Shown here one piece after another: positions 47,126 to 57,100 of a stretch of 64,000 nt of DNA. The stretch covers positions 186,001 to 250,000 of the forward strand of contig OZ243889.1 in assembly GCA_965213525.1 (NCBI GenBank), written 5' to 3'. Each line of letters opens with the position of its first letter. The stretch's first letter is position 1. A program made the position numbers and the translations under genes. Below the pieces are notes generated by a model. The model made no database searches and was not told the DNA's origin. It was given only the letters and a program-made list of their open reading frames with translations. This stretch comes from G965213525 sp965213525 (GTDB lineage Bacteria > Actinomycetota > Acidimicrobiia > Acidimicrobiales > Poriferisodalaceae).

Positions 47126-48515
47126 GTCCACCCATCTTGGCCTGCACCGGCGTCGGTGCGGTTCGCAGGGGCACCGAGGTCAGCGTGGTTCCGAGCCCAC
47201 CGAGGACCATGAGCCACCAGACGCGATCGAACCCGCCGAGCGCCTCGTCGAGCGAGGTCGCCTCGCCGACGAAGGCGATGGTCAGCGCGACGCCGAACGT
47301 GCCGGCCAGCTGGCGGATGGCCTGGTTGGTGGCGGTGCCGACCCCGAGGCGATCCGGCGGCAACGCCTGGGCGGCGACGCTGGACAGCTGGGGCAGCGAC
47401 ATGGCCACGCCCACGCCGGTCAACGCCATCGACGGCAGGTAGTCGAGCAGGTAGTCGGACTCGCCGTCGAGCATCACGACCCGCCAGAGGGCCCCGAGGG
47501 CGAAGAACACGCCGCCGCCGAGCAGCAGCGGCCGCTGACCGATCCTGGCCGCCAGCGCACCCATCTTGGGGGCGAGCACGGCGACCAGGGCGGGGCCGGG
47601 CGCCACGCCGAAGCCGGCGGACAGGACCGACCACCCCCACACCTCGGTGAGGAACAGGATCGACCCGAAGAACATGGCGGTGAACGCCGTGCCGAAGGCG
47701 ACGGTGGCCACGTTGGCCCATCGGTAGTTGGTGATGGCGAACAGCTCGAGATCGAGGGCGGGAGCGGCGCTCGAGCGCTGGTGGCGCACGAACACGGCGA
47801 GCAGCGATGCGCCGCCGATCAGGCAGGCGATGGTGCGAGCGTCGAGCCACCCCCAGGTGTCGCTCTGGACGATGCCGAGCGCAGCGGTGGCGGCCGCTGC
47901 AGCGACGAGCACCACGCCGACTGGGGCGGGCACCGGCGTTGACGGGTCGGCGGACTCCCGCAGCCACCGGCGGCCGGCCAGCACGGTGAAGACCCCGACG
48001 GGGACGTTGAGCAGGAACACCCACCGCCACCCACCGACCTCGACGAGGGCGGCACCGGCGGTCGGGCCGAGGGCGCCGGCCACCGCACCCGTCGCGCCCC
48101 AGATGGCCACGGACACGGGCACCCGGGCCGGTGGGGTGGCCCGCAGCACCAGGGCGAGCGAGGACGGGACGAGCACGGCGGCGCCGACGGCCTGGGCGAC
48201 CCGGAAGGCGATCAGCCACCCAGCACCTGGTGCCAGCGCGCAGGCGACCGAAGCGCCGGTGAACATGATCGAGCCGGTGAGGAAGGCCCGGCGGTGCCCC
48301 AGGCGGTCGGCGAGCTTGCCTGCGGGTACCAACAGGGCTGCCACAGCGATCGTGTAGGCGTTGAGCACCCAGCTCAACTGGGCCGCGCTCACCTCGGGGA
48401 ACGAGGCCTCGATGTCGGGGTAGGCCACGAACAGCACCGTGGTGTCCAAGAAGATGGCCAGCACGGCCATGGCCGCCACGAGGAGGGTCCGGCGGGCGTG
48501 GACGCTGTCGAGCAC
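47103..48515 (-). CDS. DHA2-family MFS drug exporter
   Basis: A 470-residue MFS transporter with 14 hydrophobic segments. LDTTVLFVAYPDIEASFPEV and LSWVLNAYTIAVAALLVPAGKLADRLGHRRAF are the hallmark motifs of EmrB/QacA-type proton-driven multidrug exporters, and LGPTAGAALVEVGGWRWVFLLNVPVG is the family motif C region. The HxlR regulator overlaps its 3' end and probably controls it. I prefer the GTG at 48515 because CAGGCT lies seven bases upstream, a variant of the leaderless box; the frame extends to 48614 without support. Confidence 0.92.
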   Translation of the reverse strand: MLDSVHARRTLLVAAMAVLAIFLDTTVLFVAYPDIEASFPEVSAAQLSWVLNAYTIAVAALLVPAGKLADRLGHRRAFLTGSIMFTGASVACALAPGAGWLIAFRVAQAVGAAVLVPSSLALVLRATPPARVPVSVAIWGATGAVAGALGPTAGAALVEVGGWRWVFLLNVPVGVFTVLAGRRWLRESADPSTPVPAPVGVVLVAAAAATAALGIVQSDTWGWLDARTIACLIGGASLLAVFVRHQRSSAAPALDLELFAITNYRWANVATVAFGTAFTAMFFGSILFLTEVWGWSVLSAGFGVAPGPALVAVLAPKMGALAARIGQRPLLLGGGVFFALGALWRVVMLDGESDYLLDYLPSMALTGVGVAMSLPQLSSVAAQALPPDRLGVGTATNQAIRQLAGTFGVALTIAFVGEATSLDEALGGFDRVWWLMVLGGLGTTLTSVPLRTAPTPVQAKMGGHATQEPR

Positions 48516-48678
48516 GCTGCCCAGCCTGACCAGATCCGTTCGATGATGCAACTGAGTGGGCGGTCCGGGTGGCGGGGAGTCTGGTCGGCACGGGAGTCCG
48601 GGCCTGCGAGTCACAAGGTGCGCCGGGACGGGAGACGGAGCCGGCGTCGGGTCGGCGTCGGAGTCGAGGTCGAGGCGC

Positions 48679-50676
48679 TCAGGCGCCCCAGAGCCGATCG
48701 GCGAGGCCGGAGTGGCGTCGGATGGGCGTGCGGATCGCCGCGGTGACCGCTGCCGCCTCGGCCACCACGGTGACGCTGCGACGGGCGCGGGTGACCCCGG
48801 TGTAGACGAGCTCGCGGGTCAGGGTCCGAGACGGCGGCGGCGGCAGGCACAGCACCACCTCGTCGAACTCCGAGCCCTGGCTCTTGTGCACCGTGGTGGC
48901 CCACCGGCTCTCGACCGCTGCGATCCGGCTCGGCTCGACCAGGCGGGCCCCCGTGCCGCGGGCGATCGCCACCCGAGGGCCCTGCGGCGTCGCCACCACC
49001 ACGCCTTGATCGCCGTTGAACAGCTCGTTGCGATAGTCGTTGGCGGTGACGAGCACCGGCCGCCCCACCGCCCACGGCCGACCCAGATCGATGTCGTCGC
49101 CAGCGGCCAAGGCCACAGCGACGAGGCGGTTCCACCGGTCGACACCTGCGGCGCCGGCTCGGGTGGCGCACAGCACGGCGAGGCGGGTCGAGGCCCCCAG
49201 GGCGTCGAGCGGGTCGCCGTCGCAGGCAAGCTCGACGACGGTGCGGGCGGCCTCGATCACCCGTTGCTCCACGGCGCGGGCGGCGTCGCTGTCGGCGTCG
49301 ACACGCGTGACGTCAGGCGTCGATCGGGCTCGCAGCGTCCGACCGGCCGCGGCGGCATCGCCGTCGCGCACTGCGGCGGCGAGACGACCGACCCCCGAGG
49401 AGGGATCGAAGCGGTGGGAGCGATCGAGCACGACGAGGCACCTGGCTAGGGCGGCTGCGCGCGCACCGGTGGGCGGCGTGGCCCGGCGCGCCGGGGCGAC
49501 CAGATCGGCCAGCACGGCTCCGGCTTCCACGCTGGCGAGCTGGGACGGGTCACCGACGAGCACCAGGCGCGTCTCGTCACGCAGCGCCGAGAGCAGCTGG
49601 GCCATCAGCGGCAGCGACACCATCGAGACCTCGTCGACCACGACTACGTCGTGGCGCAGGGGCGCATCGGGCCCGTGGCGGGCGCCGGTGCCGTCGGGCC
49701 GCACGCCGAGCAGGCGGTGCACGGTGCGGGCGCCCTCGGCGGTGACGGCATCGGCGGTGCTCGGGTCGAGGGAGGCGGCGGCGACTTCGGCGGCCACCGC
49801 CTCGTCGAGGCGGGCGGCCGCCTTGCCGGTCGGCGCGGCGAGGGCCACCTGCAGCGGCCGGCCGGCGGCGGCGTCGAGGTGCCAGAGGGCCAACAGGCGC
49901 GCCACGGTGCGCGTCTTGCCGGTCCCGGGTCCGCCGGCGATCACCACGAGGTTGGCGTTGCGGGCGGTGCGCGCGCCGAGCCGCTGCGCCTCGTCGTCGC
50001 CGAAGAGGCGGTCGAGCGGGTCGAGCGGTGTCGGCCCGGTCGTCGGATCGTTGGTGGCGGGGCGTGCGGCGTCCAGCGGGTCCGGGCCTGCCCCGTCTTG
50101 GTCGATGAGCGCGTCCGCTCGGCCGTGGCCGCCGGGGGGCGCGTGCGATGGTCCATCCTGGTCGGCGTGCGCGTCCGCCCGCGCGTCGTCGCCGGCAGCC
50201 GGCGGGTTCGGCGCCGTGCGTTCGGAGCGCCGTCGCAAGGCTCGGGCGACGAGCACCTCGGCGCGGTGCAGCCGGGTGAGGTAGCAGCGCGTGCCGTCGA
50301 GCACCAGCGGCGCGGCGGCCAGGGGGTCGGTGGCGTCCCCAGGGGCCGCGACCAGTTCAGAGGCGGCCAGCACGGCCCGCCACCAGGCCGGCTCGGGCCA
50401 GTCGAGGCCGAGGCGCTCACCGGTCTCGGTGACGTCGAGCTCGGCGACGGTGGCGAGGTCGACCGCCACGTGGCCGTGCCGCGGGGCTCGCATGGCGAGG
50501 GCGGCCGCCAGCACCACCTCGGGGGCTGGGGCGTTGACAGCCAGGCGGGCCCAGGCGGTGGCGGCGTGCACGGCGGTGGCGTCGAGCAGGCCGGCAGCAG
50601 CGAACGGGGCGAGGATCTCGGCTGCGTGGCGTGAGCCCGAGAGCGCCGACGGGCCACGGTCGGTCGTCGGGCTCAC
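48679..50676 (-). CDS. recD: Exodeoxyribonuclease V subunit alpha (RecD)
   Basis: A 665-residue RecD helicase. The Walker A is AGGPGTGKTRTVAR (residues 247-260); HDVVVVDEVSMVSLPLMAQLL is the DEAD-like box, LVLVGDPSQLASVEAGAVLADL follows, and VHKSQGSEFDEVVLCLP with ELVYTGVTRARRSV are the C-terminal helicase motifs. It is the 5'-3' motor of RecBCD. An acidic low-complexity insert at about 155-215 with two RADAxxDQDG units separates the N-terminal domain from the motor. The GTG at 50676 overlaps the recB stop by four bases. Gene order recC-recB-recD is operonic. Confidence 0.95.
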   Translation of the reverse strand: MSPTTDRGPSALSGSRHAAEILAPFAAAGLLDATAVHAATAWARLAVNAPAPEVVLAAALAMRAPRHGHVAVDLATVAELDVTETGERLGLDWPEPAWWRAVLAASELVAAPGDATDPLAAAPLVLDGTRCYLTRLHRAEVLVARALRRRSERTAPNPPAAGDDARADAHADQDGPSHAPPGGHGRADALIDQDGAGPDPLDAARPATNDPTTGPTPLDPLDRLFGDDEAQRLGARTARNANLVVIAGGPGTGKTRTVARLLALWHLDAAAGRPLQVALAAPTGKAAARLDEAVAAEVAAASLDPSTADAVTAEGARTVHRLLGVRPDGTGARHGPDAPLRHDVVVVDEVSMVSLPLMAQLLSALRDETRLVLVGDPSQLASVEAGAVLADLVAPARRATPPTGARAAALARCLVVLDRSHRFDPSSGVGRLAAAVRDGDAAAAGRTLRARSTPDVTRVDADSDAARAVEQRVIEAARTVVELACDGDPLDALGASTRLAVLCATRAGAAGVDRWNRLVAVALAAGDDIDLGRPWAVGRPVLVTANDYRNELFNGDQGVVVATPQGPRVAIARGTGARLVEPSRIAAVESRWATTVHKSQGSEFDEVVLCLPPPPSRTLTRELVYTGVTRARRSVTVVAEAAAVTAAIRTPIRRHSGLADRLWGA

Positions 50677-53600
50677 GGGTCCGTCCCGGAGAGCAGGTTG
50701 TCGAGCTCGACGACGAGGGCGGGCGGCGCCCGCCAGCTCCACACACCGTGGGTTCGACCGTCGGCGAGGGCGGCCGCCGGGCCGACCATGCCGCGGACGA
50801 ACAGGTAGCCGCAGGCGCCGAGGTCGCGGGCGGGATCGTGCGCCGGCAGCCGCCACCGCAGGTAGCGGTGCAGCGCCACGGTGTACAGCAGGGCCTGCAG
50901 CGGGTAGTGGTGGGCGACCATCGCCTCGACGAGCCGGTCGGGGTGGTAGTCGGCGAGCGACGGTCGCTCCCCGCCGAGGCGGTTGGTCTTGTGGTCCACC
51001 ACGTGGAAGCGGGTCACCCCGTCGGGATGGCGGCGGCGCACCACGATGTCGATGCTGCCGGTGAGGACGCCGGCGAGGGGGCGAGGTGACCCGCCGGCGG
51101 CGAGCTGGCGGGCCCAGCGGCCGACGACGTCGTCGACGCCGAGGTGATCGGCAACGAGGCGTCCGAGGTCCCCGATGGTGGCGGCGTTGGATCCACCGGT
51201 GACGGACGCCCCGTCGGCGAGGGCCAGATCGAAGCCGAGCTCGTCGAGGCGGTCGGCCCGGGTCACCTCCGCCAGGCGAGCACCGCCGAGGTCGTCGCCG
51301 AGGGGGGTGTCGAGGGCCGCCGCCAACCCGGTCACGAGCCGCGCCCGATCGAGACCGACCGGCGCCAGCGCAGCGTGCGACTCGCACGCCTCGTCGAGGG
51401 CGCCATGGACGTCGGTGGCGGCGAAGTCGACCGTCTCGAGCACGGCGTGGACGAACGTGCCGACCGCCGGACCGGCCCCGATGCCCTCGAGCGGCGCCGG
51501 TTCGGTCGTCGTGGCCGTCGCCGGCTCGCTCGCCGTCGTCTCCGGCTCGCCCGTCGTCGTCGTGCCCGGTTCTGGCGGCTCCGCCGACGCCGTCGGCGGC
51601 GCGGGCACCGCTGGTGCGTCGGTGACCGACGGCTCGGTCTCGTCGTCGGCACCGGTGTCGCCGAGCGTGTCGTCGTGGGGATCGTGACGAGGTTGGCGAG
51701 CGGTGTGCGCTGCGGCGAGCGAGGTGAACGACCATCGGCCCCGGCTGCGGTCGAGGACCCGGCCGATCCGGGCGGCGGCCAGCTCGGCCGGCCTCGTCTC
51801 GCCAGCCGTCGCCGGCGGCGGGGGCAGCGGGGGCGGGGGTCCCGGTGGCACCGCCACGACCTCGACGAGATGGGCGACGTCAGACGTGCGGGCCCGGAGG
51901 TCGTCGATGACGTCGGCGTCGGCGGGCGGGCTCGTGGCGTCGGGGCCGAACAGCAACGGCGCCAGGCCGTTGCGCTGCTGGGCGTTGGCGGTGACCCACC
52001 AGGTGACGACGCGGTGCCGGGCACGGGTGAGGGCGACGTAGGCGAGCCGCCGCTGCTCGTCGCCGTCCTCCTGGTTCCACCCGGTGGGACGTCGGGCCTT
52101 GCGGTCCTTGCCGAGGTCGACGATGCGCTCGCCCGAGTCGGGGTCGACGAAGCGGGCCGGGGAGGCCGCCGGCGAGGCCTTCCACAGCGTCGGGAGGAAC
52201 ACCGCGCCGAACTCCAGGCCCTTGGCGGCGTGCACGGTCATGATCTGCACCGCAGCCTCGTCGGTCTCGACCCGCCGAACGATCGTGTCGTCATCGGGGT
52301 CGGCGTGGTCGACCAGCCACCGGAGGTGGTGAGCGACGATGGTCGGCTCGGCGCCGCGCCCCCCGCAGCGCTCGTGCAGCAGCTCGGCGAGGTGGAGGGC
52401 GTCGGTGAGGTGGCGGGGCCCATCGGGCCGGGTGAGGAGGCGCTCATCGAGGCGATGCGCAGCGCGCAGTGCCCGGAGGACGGCGACGACGCCGTGGCGA
52501 CGAAGCCGGTCGGCGGCCTCGGCGATCTCACCCTGAGCGTCGGCGAGCTCCACGACGCTGGCGCCGTCGATGCGGTGACCGTCCCACCCGAAGAACCAGG
52601 TGGCTAGGGCGGCCCGGGCGCGTCCGGGGTCACTGGGCCGCTCCATCGCCAGCAGCAGCCGACGCCAGTGGTCCACGGCGTCGGCGTCGGTGACCTGCAG
52701 CCCCCGTGTGACCACCGCCGGCACCCCGGCGTCGCGTAGGGCGCTCAGCACCAGGCCAGCGTCGGCGTTGGCGGTGACGAGCACGGCGACGTCGGCGGGG
52801 CCGAGCAGTACGGCGTCGGTCGGCGCAGAGGGCCGAGGGCCGTCGTCGAGCAAGCGGCGGACCTGCACGGCGAGGTCGGCGATGACGGCGCCGAGGGCAC
52901 TGGGGGTCCTGATCTTGCTGCGAAGACGGTCGAGGTCCGGATCGACGACGCAGCGCACCTCGATCGGCGCGACGGGGCGCCCGCCGGCGCCGAGGAGCCG
53001 GCGATCGGCCAGGTGCGGGGCCGGGCCGACCCGTCGGTGCGGGATGCGGCCGCCCCCGAAGTCTGCCCCGGTCATCAGGTGGTCGAGACCCTCGACGAGT
53101 GCCCCGTCAGAGCGCCAGTTGGTGTCGAGTGACCAGCGGCCACACAGACGGTCCGAGGAGGCCACCGCCACGTAGGTGGCGACATCACCGCCCCGGAACC
53201 GGTAGATCGCCTGCTTGGGATCGCCGACGCAGACGAGCGTGCCCCCGTCGCGGTAGATGCGCTCGAACACGTCCCACTGGGCGGCATCGGTGTCTTGGAA
53301 CTCGTCCACGAGCGCCACCGGGTACCGAGCCCGGAGCTGGGCGCTCACCTCGGGGCGCTCACCCACGAGTCGTCGCATCCGCACGACGAGCTCGTCGTAG
53401 GCGATCAGGCTGCGATCGCCCAGCCGGCGCGCCAGCTCGTCGATGGCTGCGCCGGTGAGGCGCACCGCCTCGTGCTCGGCGTCGGTGGCGGCTTCGTCGC
53501 ACTGGGTCGGCCACAGCCGGACGTCGGGCGTGGCCAGGGCCGCACGCACGCACTGGCGGAGCCTGGCGTCCGTGGGGATGAGCTCGGCGTCGAGGTGCAG

Positions 53601-54134
53601 CGCCGCCCGGGCGATGACGTCGGTGATGACCTCGTCGAGCACGGCGTCGGGGTCGCCGACGAGCTGGGCGTCACGATCGTGCAGCGGGGTGGTGCCCACC
53701 GAGGCGAGGGCTTGTTGGCAGAACCCGTGGATGGTGGTGATGGTGGCGGCGTCGAGCTCGGCGACGGCACGGTCGAGCCGCTGCGCCCGCCGGCTGCGCT
53801 CGGCGGCCGGCACGTCGGCGAGCCTGGCCAGCACGGGATCCCCGGCTGCCATCGCGACCCAGCCGCCGCCCCCGGCGGGCTGCCCCAGACCGGCGACGCC
53901 GGCGACGAGGCGGTGACGGATGCGGTCTCGCAGCTCGGCGGCGGCGGCTCGGGTGAAGGTGACGACGAGGAGGCGGTCGATGGCGATGTCGAGCTCGGCG
54001 ACGTAGCGGACGGCGAGGGTGGCCAGGGCGTGGGTCTTGCCCGTGCCGGCGCTGGCCTCGACGAGGTGGGTGCCGACCGCCGGCAGTGGTCCGGTCTGTG
54101 ACAGCGGCGAGCAGGACTCGTCGGGCGCGTTCAC
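50673..54134 (-). CDS. recB: Exodeoxyribonuclease V subunit beta (RecB)
   Basis: A 1153-residue helicase-nuclease. Walker A is EASAGTGKTHALA (about 26-38), VVTFTRAAAAELRDRI follows, ALVDEFQDTDAAQWDVFERIY is the DExx box, TVHAAKGLEFGAVFLP motif V/VI, and VDHKTNRLGG near residue 1045 is the PD-(D/E)XK nuclease centre. It is the 3'-5' motor and nuclease of RecBCD, which processes double-strand breaks to load RecA. The GTG at 54134 overlaps the recC stop by four bases (GTGA). A Thr/Ala/Pro-rich stretch (TEPSVTDAPAVPAPPTASAE) links motor and nuclease. Confidence 0.95.
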   Translation of the reverse strand: MNAPDESCSPLSQTGPLPAVGTHLVEASAGTGKTHALATLAVRYVAELDIAIDRLLVVTFTRAAAAELRDRIRHRLVAGVAGLGQPAGGGGWVAMAAGDPVLARLADVPAAERSRRAQRLDRAVAELDAATITTIHGFCQQALASVGTTPLHDRDAQLVGDPDAVLDEVITDVIARAALHLDAELIPTDARLRQCVRAALATPDVRLWPTQCDEAATDAEHEAVRLTGAAIDELARRLGDRSLIAYDELVVRMRRLVGERPEVSAQLRARYPVALVDEFQDTDAAQWDVFERIYRDGGTLVCVGDPKQAIYRFRGGDVATYVAVASSDRLCGRWSLDTNWRSDGALVEGLDHLMTGADFGGGRIPHRRVGPAPHLADRRLLGAGGRPVAPIEVRCVVDPDLDRLRSKIRTPSALGAVIADLAVQVRRLLDDGPRPSAPTDAVLLGPADVAVLVTANADAGLVLSALRDAGVPAVVTRGLQVTDADAVDHWRRLLLAMERPSDPGRARAALATWFFGWDGHRIDGASVVELADAQGEIAEAADRLRRHGVVAVLRALRAAHRLDERLLTRPDGPRHLTDALHLAELLHERCGGRGAEPTIVAHHLRWLVDHADPDDDTIVRRVETDEAAVQIMTVHAAKGLEFGAVFLPTLWKASPAASPARFVDPDSGERIVDLGKDRKARRPTGWNQEDGDEQRRLAYVALTRARHRVVTWWVTANAQQRNGLAPLLFGPDATSPPADADVIDDLRARTSDVAHLVEVVAVPPGPPPPLPPPPATAGETRPAELAAARIGRVLDRSRGRWSFTSLAAAHTARQPRHDPHDDTLGDTGADDETEPSVTDAPAVPAPPTASAEPPEPGTTTTGEPETTASEPATATTTEPAPLEGIGAGPAVGTFVHAVLETVDFAATDVHGALDEACESHAALAPVGLDRARLVTGLAAALDTPLGDDLGGARLAEVTRADRLDELGFDLALADGASVTGGSNAATIGDLGRLVADHLGVDDVVGRWARQLAAGGSPRPLAGVLTGSIDIVVRRRHPDGVTRFHVVDHKTNRLGGERPSLADYHPDRLVEAMVAHHYPLQALLYTVALHRYLRWRLPAHDPARDLGACGYLFVRGMVGPAAALADGRTHGVWSWRAPPALVVELDNLLSGTDP

Positions 54135-57100
54135 GTCCGACTCGTGCCGCCGACGCCCCCGGCCCGCCCGGTCTCCCCGGTTTCCCCGGTGTGCCTGGCG
54201 TTCCCGGTGTGCCCGGTGTGCCCGGTGCGCCCGGCGTCGCCGACGAGGTCGCCGAGATCGGTGACGACGACGCTGTCGTCGAGCGCATCCCACAGCTGGT
54301 GGGCGAGCCGACGGGCCCGATCGGTCTCGTCGAGCCCAAGCACCTCGTCGAGGGCGCGGCGTCCGTGGAGCAGCACGACGTCGGCATCGTGGGCGTCCCC
54401 CCAGGCGCCCGCTCCGGTCGACGTCGTCCACGCCGCAGCTGCCCCCGGTGGGTGACGGGCCAGGCAGTGGCTCGTCGAGGCGAACAGGGGGAGCGGCTCG
54501 TGCCAGGCGGCGAGGGTGAGCTCCTCGGCGGCGGCCAGGGCTTCGAGGGCTCGAGCCCGACGTCGTGCGGGCGTGGCGTCGCGGGCCTCGACGGCGGTGG
54601 TGGCACAGAGCGTGGAGCCGCCCGTCGGCTCGTGGCACGCCAGGACCGCTCGCCACGGCTGCTCGGGGTCGGTGGCGACGAGGACGCACAGGTCGATCCA
54701 CGCCGAGAGCAGGCGCTCGGCCTTCATGCGGCTGGCCCGCACGACGAGCGGACCGGGCCGGGCGCCGCCCACGCCACCGACGACGGTCCCGACGATGCGC
54801 CGCCCTGAGGCCAGCGTGACATCGACGTCCCACTCGAGCTCGCCCCGCAGCGGTAGGTCGAGGGCGTCGAGCGGTCCGAGGGACCGGTCGAGCTCGGCGT
54901 CGAGCTCGTCGAGGTCGAGGTCGCCGAGGGACCCTGGGGGGATCCTGCCGGCGGCTCGGACGACCTGGCGCCACCGTTCGGCGTCGTCGCCCCGTCGTGC
55001 GGCGAGCAACCCGTCGCGCTGTGCCCACCTGTCGAGCGGGGACAGTCGCGTGAGGTGGGTGATGGGCGGTTCGATCTTGTCGTCGGCGGCGCGGATGCCG
55101 AGCCTCCCCCGCAGCAACAGCCGACTCGGGTGCGTCACGCCGAGGCGCAGCTCGTCGAGGCCGAGGACCGGGCGCGCCACGTCGGGCAGTCGCCCGATCA
55201 CGAGGCCCGGCGGGGCCTCGTGCCGTCGGTGGTCACCCTGGACGAGCCGGCGGGCCCCGGCGAGGGCGAGGCCGTCGACGGACCGGGTGCCCGCGCGGTC
55301 GAAGTTCGCCGGGGAGAACGGATGCTGGGGGTGGTGCTCGACGACGGCGTCTGAGGGTCGGGCGGCGCGGTCAGCGGCGAGGGTGGCGTCGAGGGCGTCG
55401 CGCAGCTCGTCGAGCAGCACCGATGGCGGCACGGGGCGGTTCGTGCGCACGTCGATGTCGTCGAAGGTGACCACGAGGGCGTCGCCGGCGGCGAGCACGG
55501 CCTCGAGCAGGGCGAGGCGGGCGTCGGCGCGGCGGTCGCGCTCGCCGAGTCGGGGGGCGGCAGCGACGAGGTCGTCGCCGTCGACGTGGGCGCTCGGGAG
55601 GGCGTCGGCGTCAAGGCCGAGGACGGCGACGACCCGGTGGGCGACGCCTCGGCGGGTCGAGAGCTCCCCGACGACGATGCCGTCGCCGGTGGGCCCGATG
55701 CGCCCGGTGGTGTCGAGACGTTCGGCCAGGACACGGCGCACGTCGTCGAGCTCGAGGTGGACGTGGGCGGTGGCGTCGTCGGCGAGGTGGGCGAGCGCTC
55801 GGTCGAGGCGGGTCCGAGCCCACGGTCCGTCGCTGTCGTGGTCGCAGAGCCCCGCAGCGAGCTCGTCCAGCTCGAGGGCCCACTGGCCCGCCGGACGCGG
55901 TGACCGCGCACGACTCGCGAACGCAGCGAGGAGGTCGACGAGATCGGCGAGTCGGCCCACGAGCGGCGCGTCGGAGGCGGCGGGCTCGTACGGGGCCACG
56001 CCGCCTGGGCCCAGGGTGCGGTCGTCGCCGGGCACGGCGAGGGCGACGAGCATGCGATCGAGTCCCGCCCGCCACGTGGTGGTGGCGAGCTTGGCCGGGG
56101 CTCCGTGGCGGGCCAGGTGACCGCCGTCCAGCCCCCACCGGATCTGGGCGCCAGCGGCCCAGGAGGCGATGGTGGCGAGTGCATCGTCGTCGAGACCGTG
56201 TCGACGACGCACCGGCGCGCGGGCGAACAGGTCGAGGGTGGCGACGACGTCGGCGCGTCCGGCGATCAGGTCGAGCGCCGCCACCACGGCGTCGAGGAGC
56301 GGGTCGTCCTCTCGGGGCGAGGAGCGCACGACCTGGTAGCGCAGCGCCGGGACGCCGGTGTCGGCGTCCGCACCCGCCCCGCCACTGCCGCTGAGACCAG
56401 CAGAGGGGCCGAGCACGGCCTCGACCACCCCGGCGAAGCGGTCGAGGGCGGGGCAGACGACCATCACGTCGGACTCGTCGAGGCCGGGGTCGGCGGCGAG
56501 CAGCTCGCAGATGGCGTCGCGCAGCACCTCGACCTGGCGGGTCGCCCCGGCTGCTCCGTGCAGGCGGATGGATCGGTCGTCACCAGCCAAGAGGTGGTCG
56601 CCGGCGGGGGCGCAATCCTCGACGATGTCGGCACGGAGCCGGGCGAGGAGGCTCAGCGGGCGGGGGTCGCTCCGGTCGACGGCCTCGCCCGCGAGCGGGC
56701 GCGAGCCGATCGCGAGCGGCGAGGCGGCGGCACCGACGCTGGCACCGGCGTCGGTGCGGGTGCTGGCTGCGTGGTGCAGGTCGGGACGGGCGGGGGGCGA
56801 GGCGAGGTGGCGGTGGTGGCCGTCGAGGGCGGCGAGCAGGGCGGCGGCCTCGGTCGCGGGGCCGCCCCACCTGCAGGTGAGGGGATGGGCGGCCGGGGGC
56901 AGCGTCAGTCCCCGCCGGGGTGGGTCGGCGACGCCGTCGACGCGTCCGGCGGCGGCCACGCGTCGGGCGTGGCGTGGCGATGGTGTGGTGACGAACAGAC
57001 GCACGTCGCGCGCCCGTCCGAGCGCCTCGACGAGCAACAGCAGGTCCGACGACAGCGCCGACAGGCCGAACAGCGAGCATCGTCGCGGCAGTTGCAGCGC

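Noticed and set aside
54144..54240. Collagen-like PGxPGx open frame on the plus strand
   Set aside because: It is antisense to the RecC tail repeats; the RecC frame continues through them to a stop that overlaps the recB start as expected for the operon.
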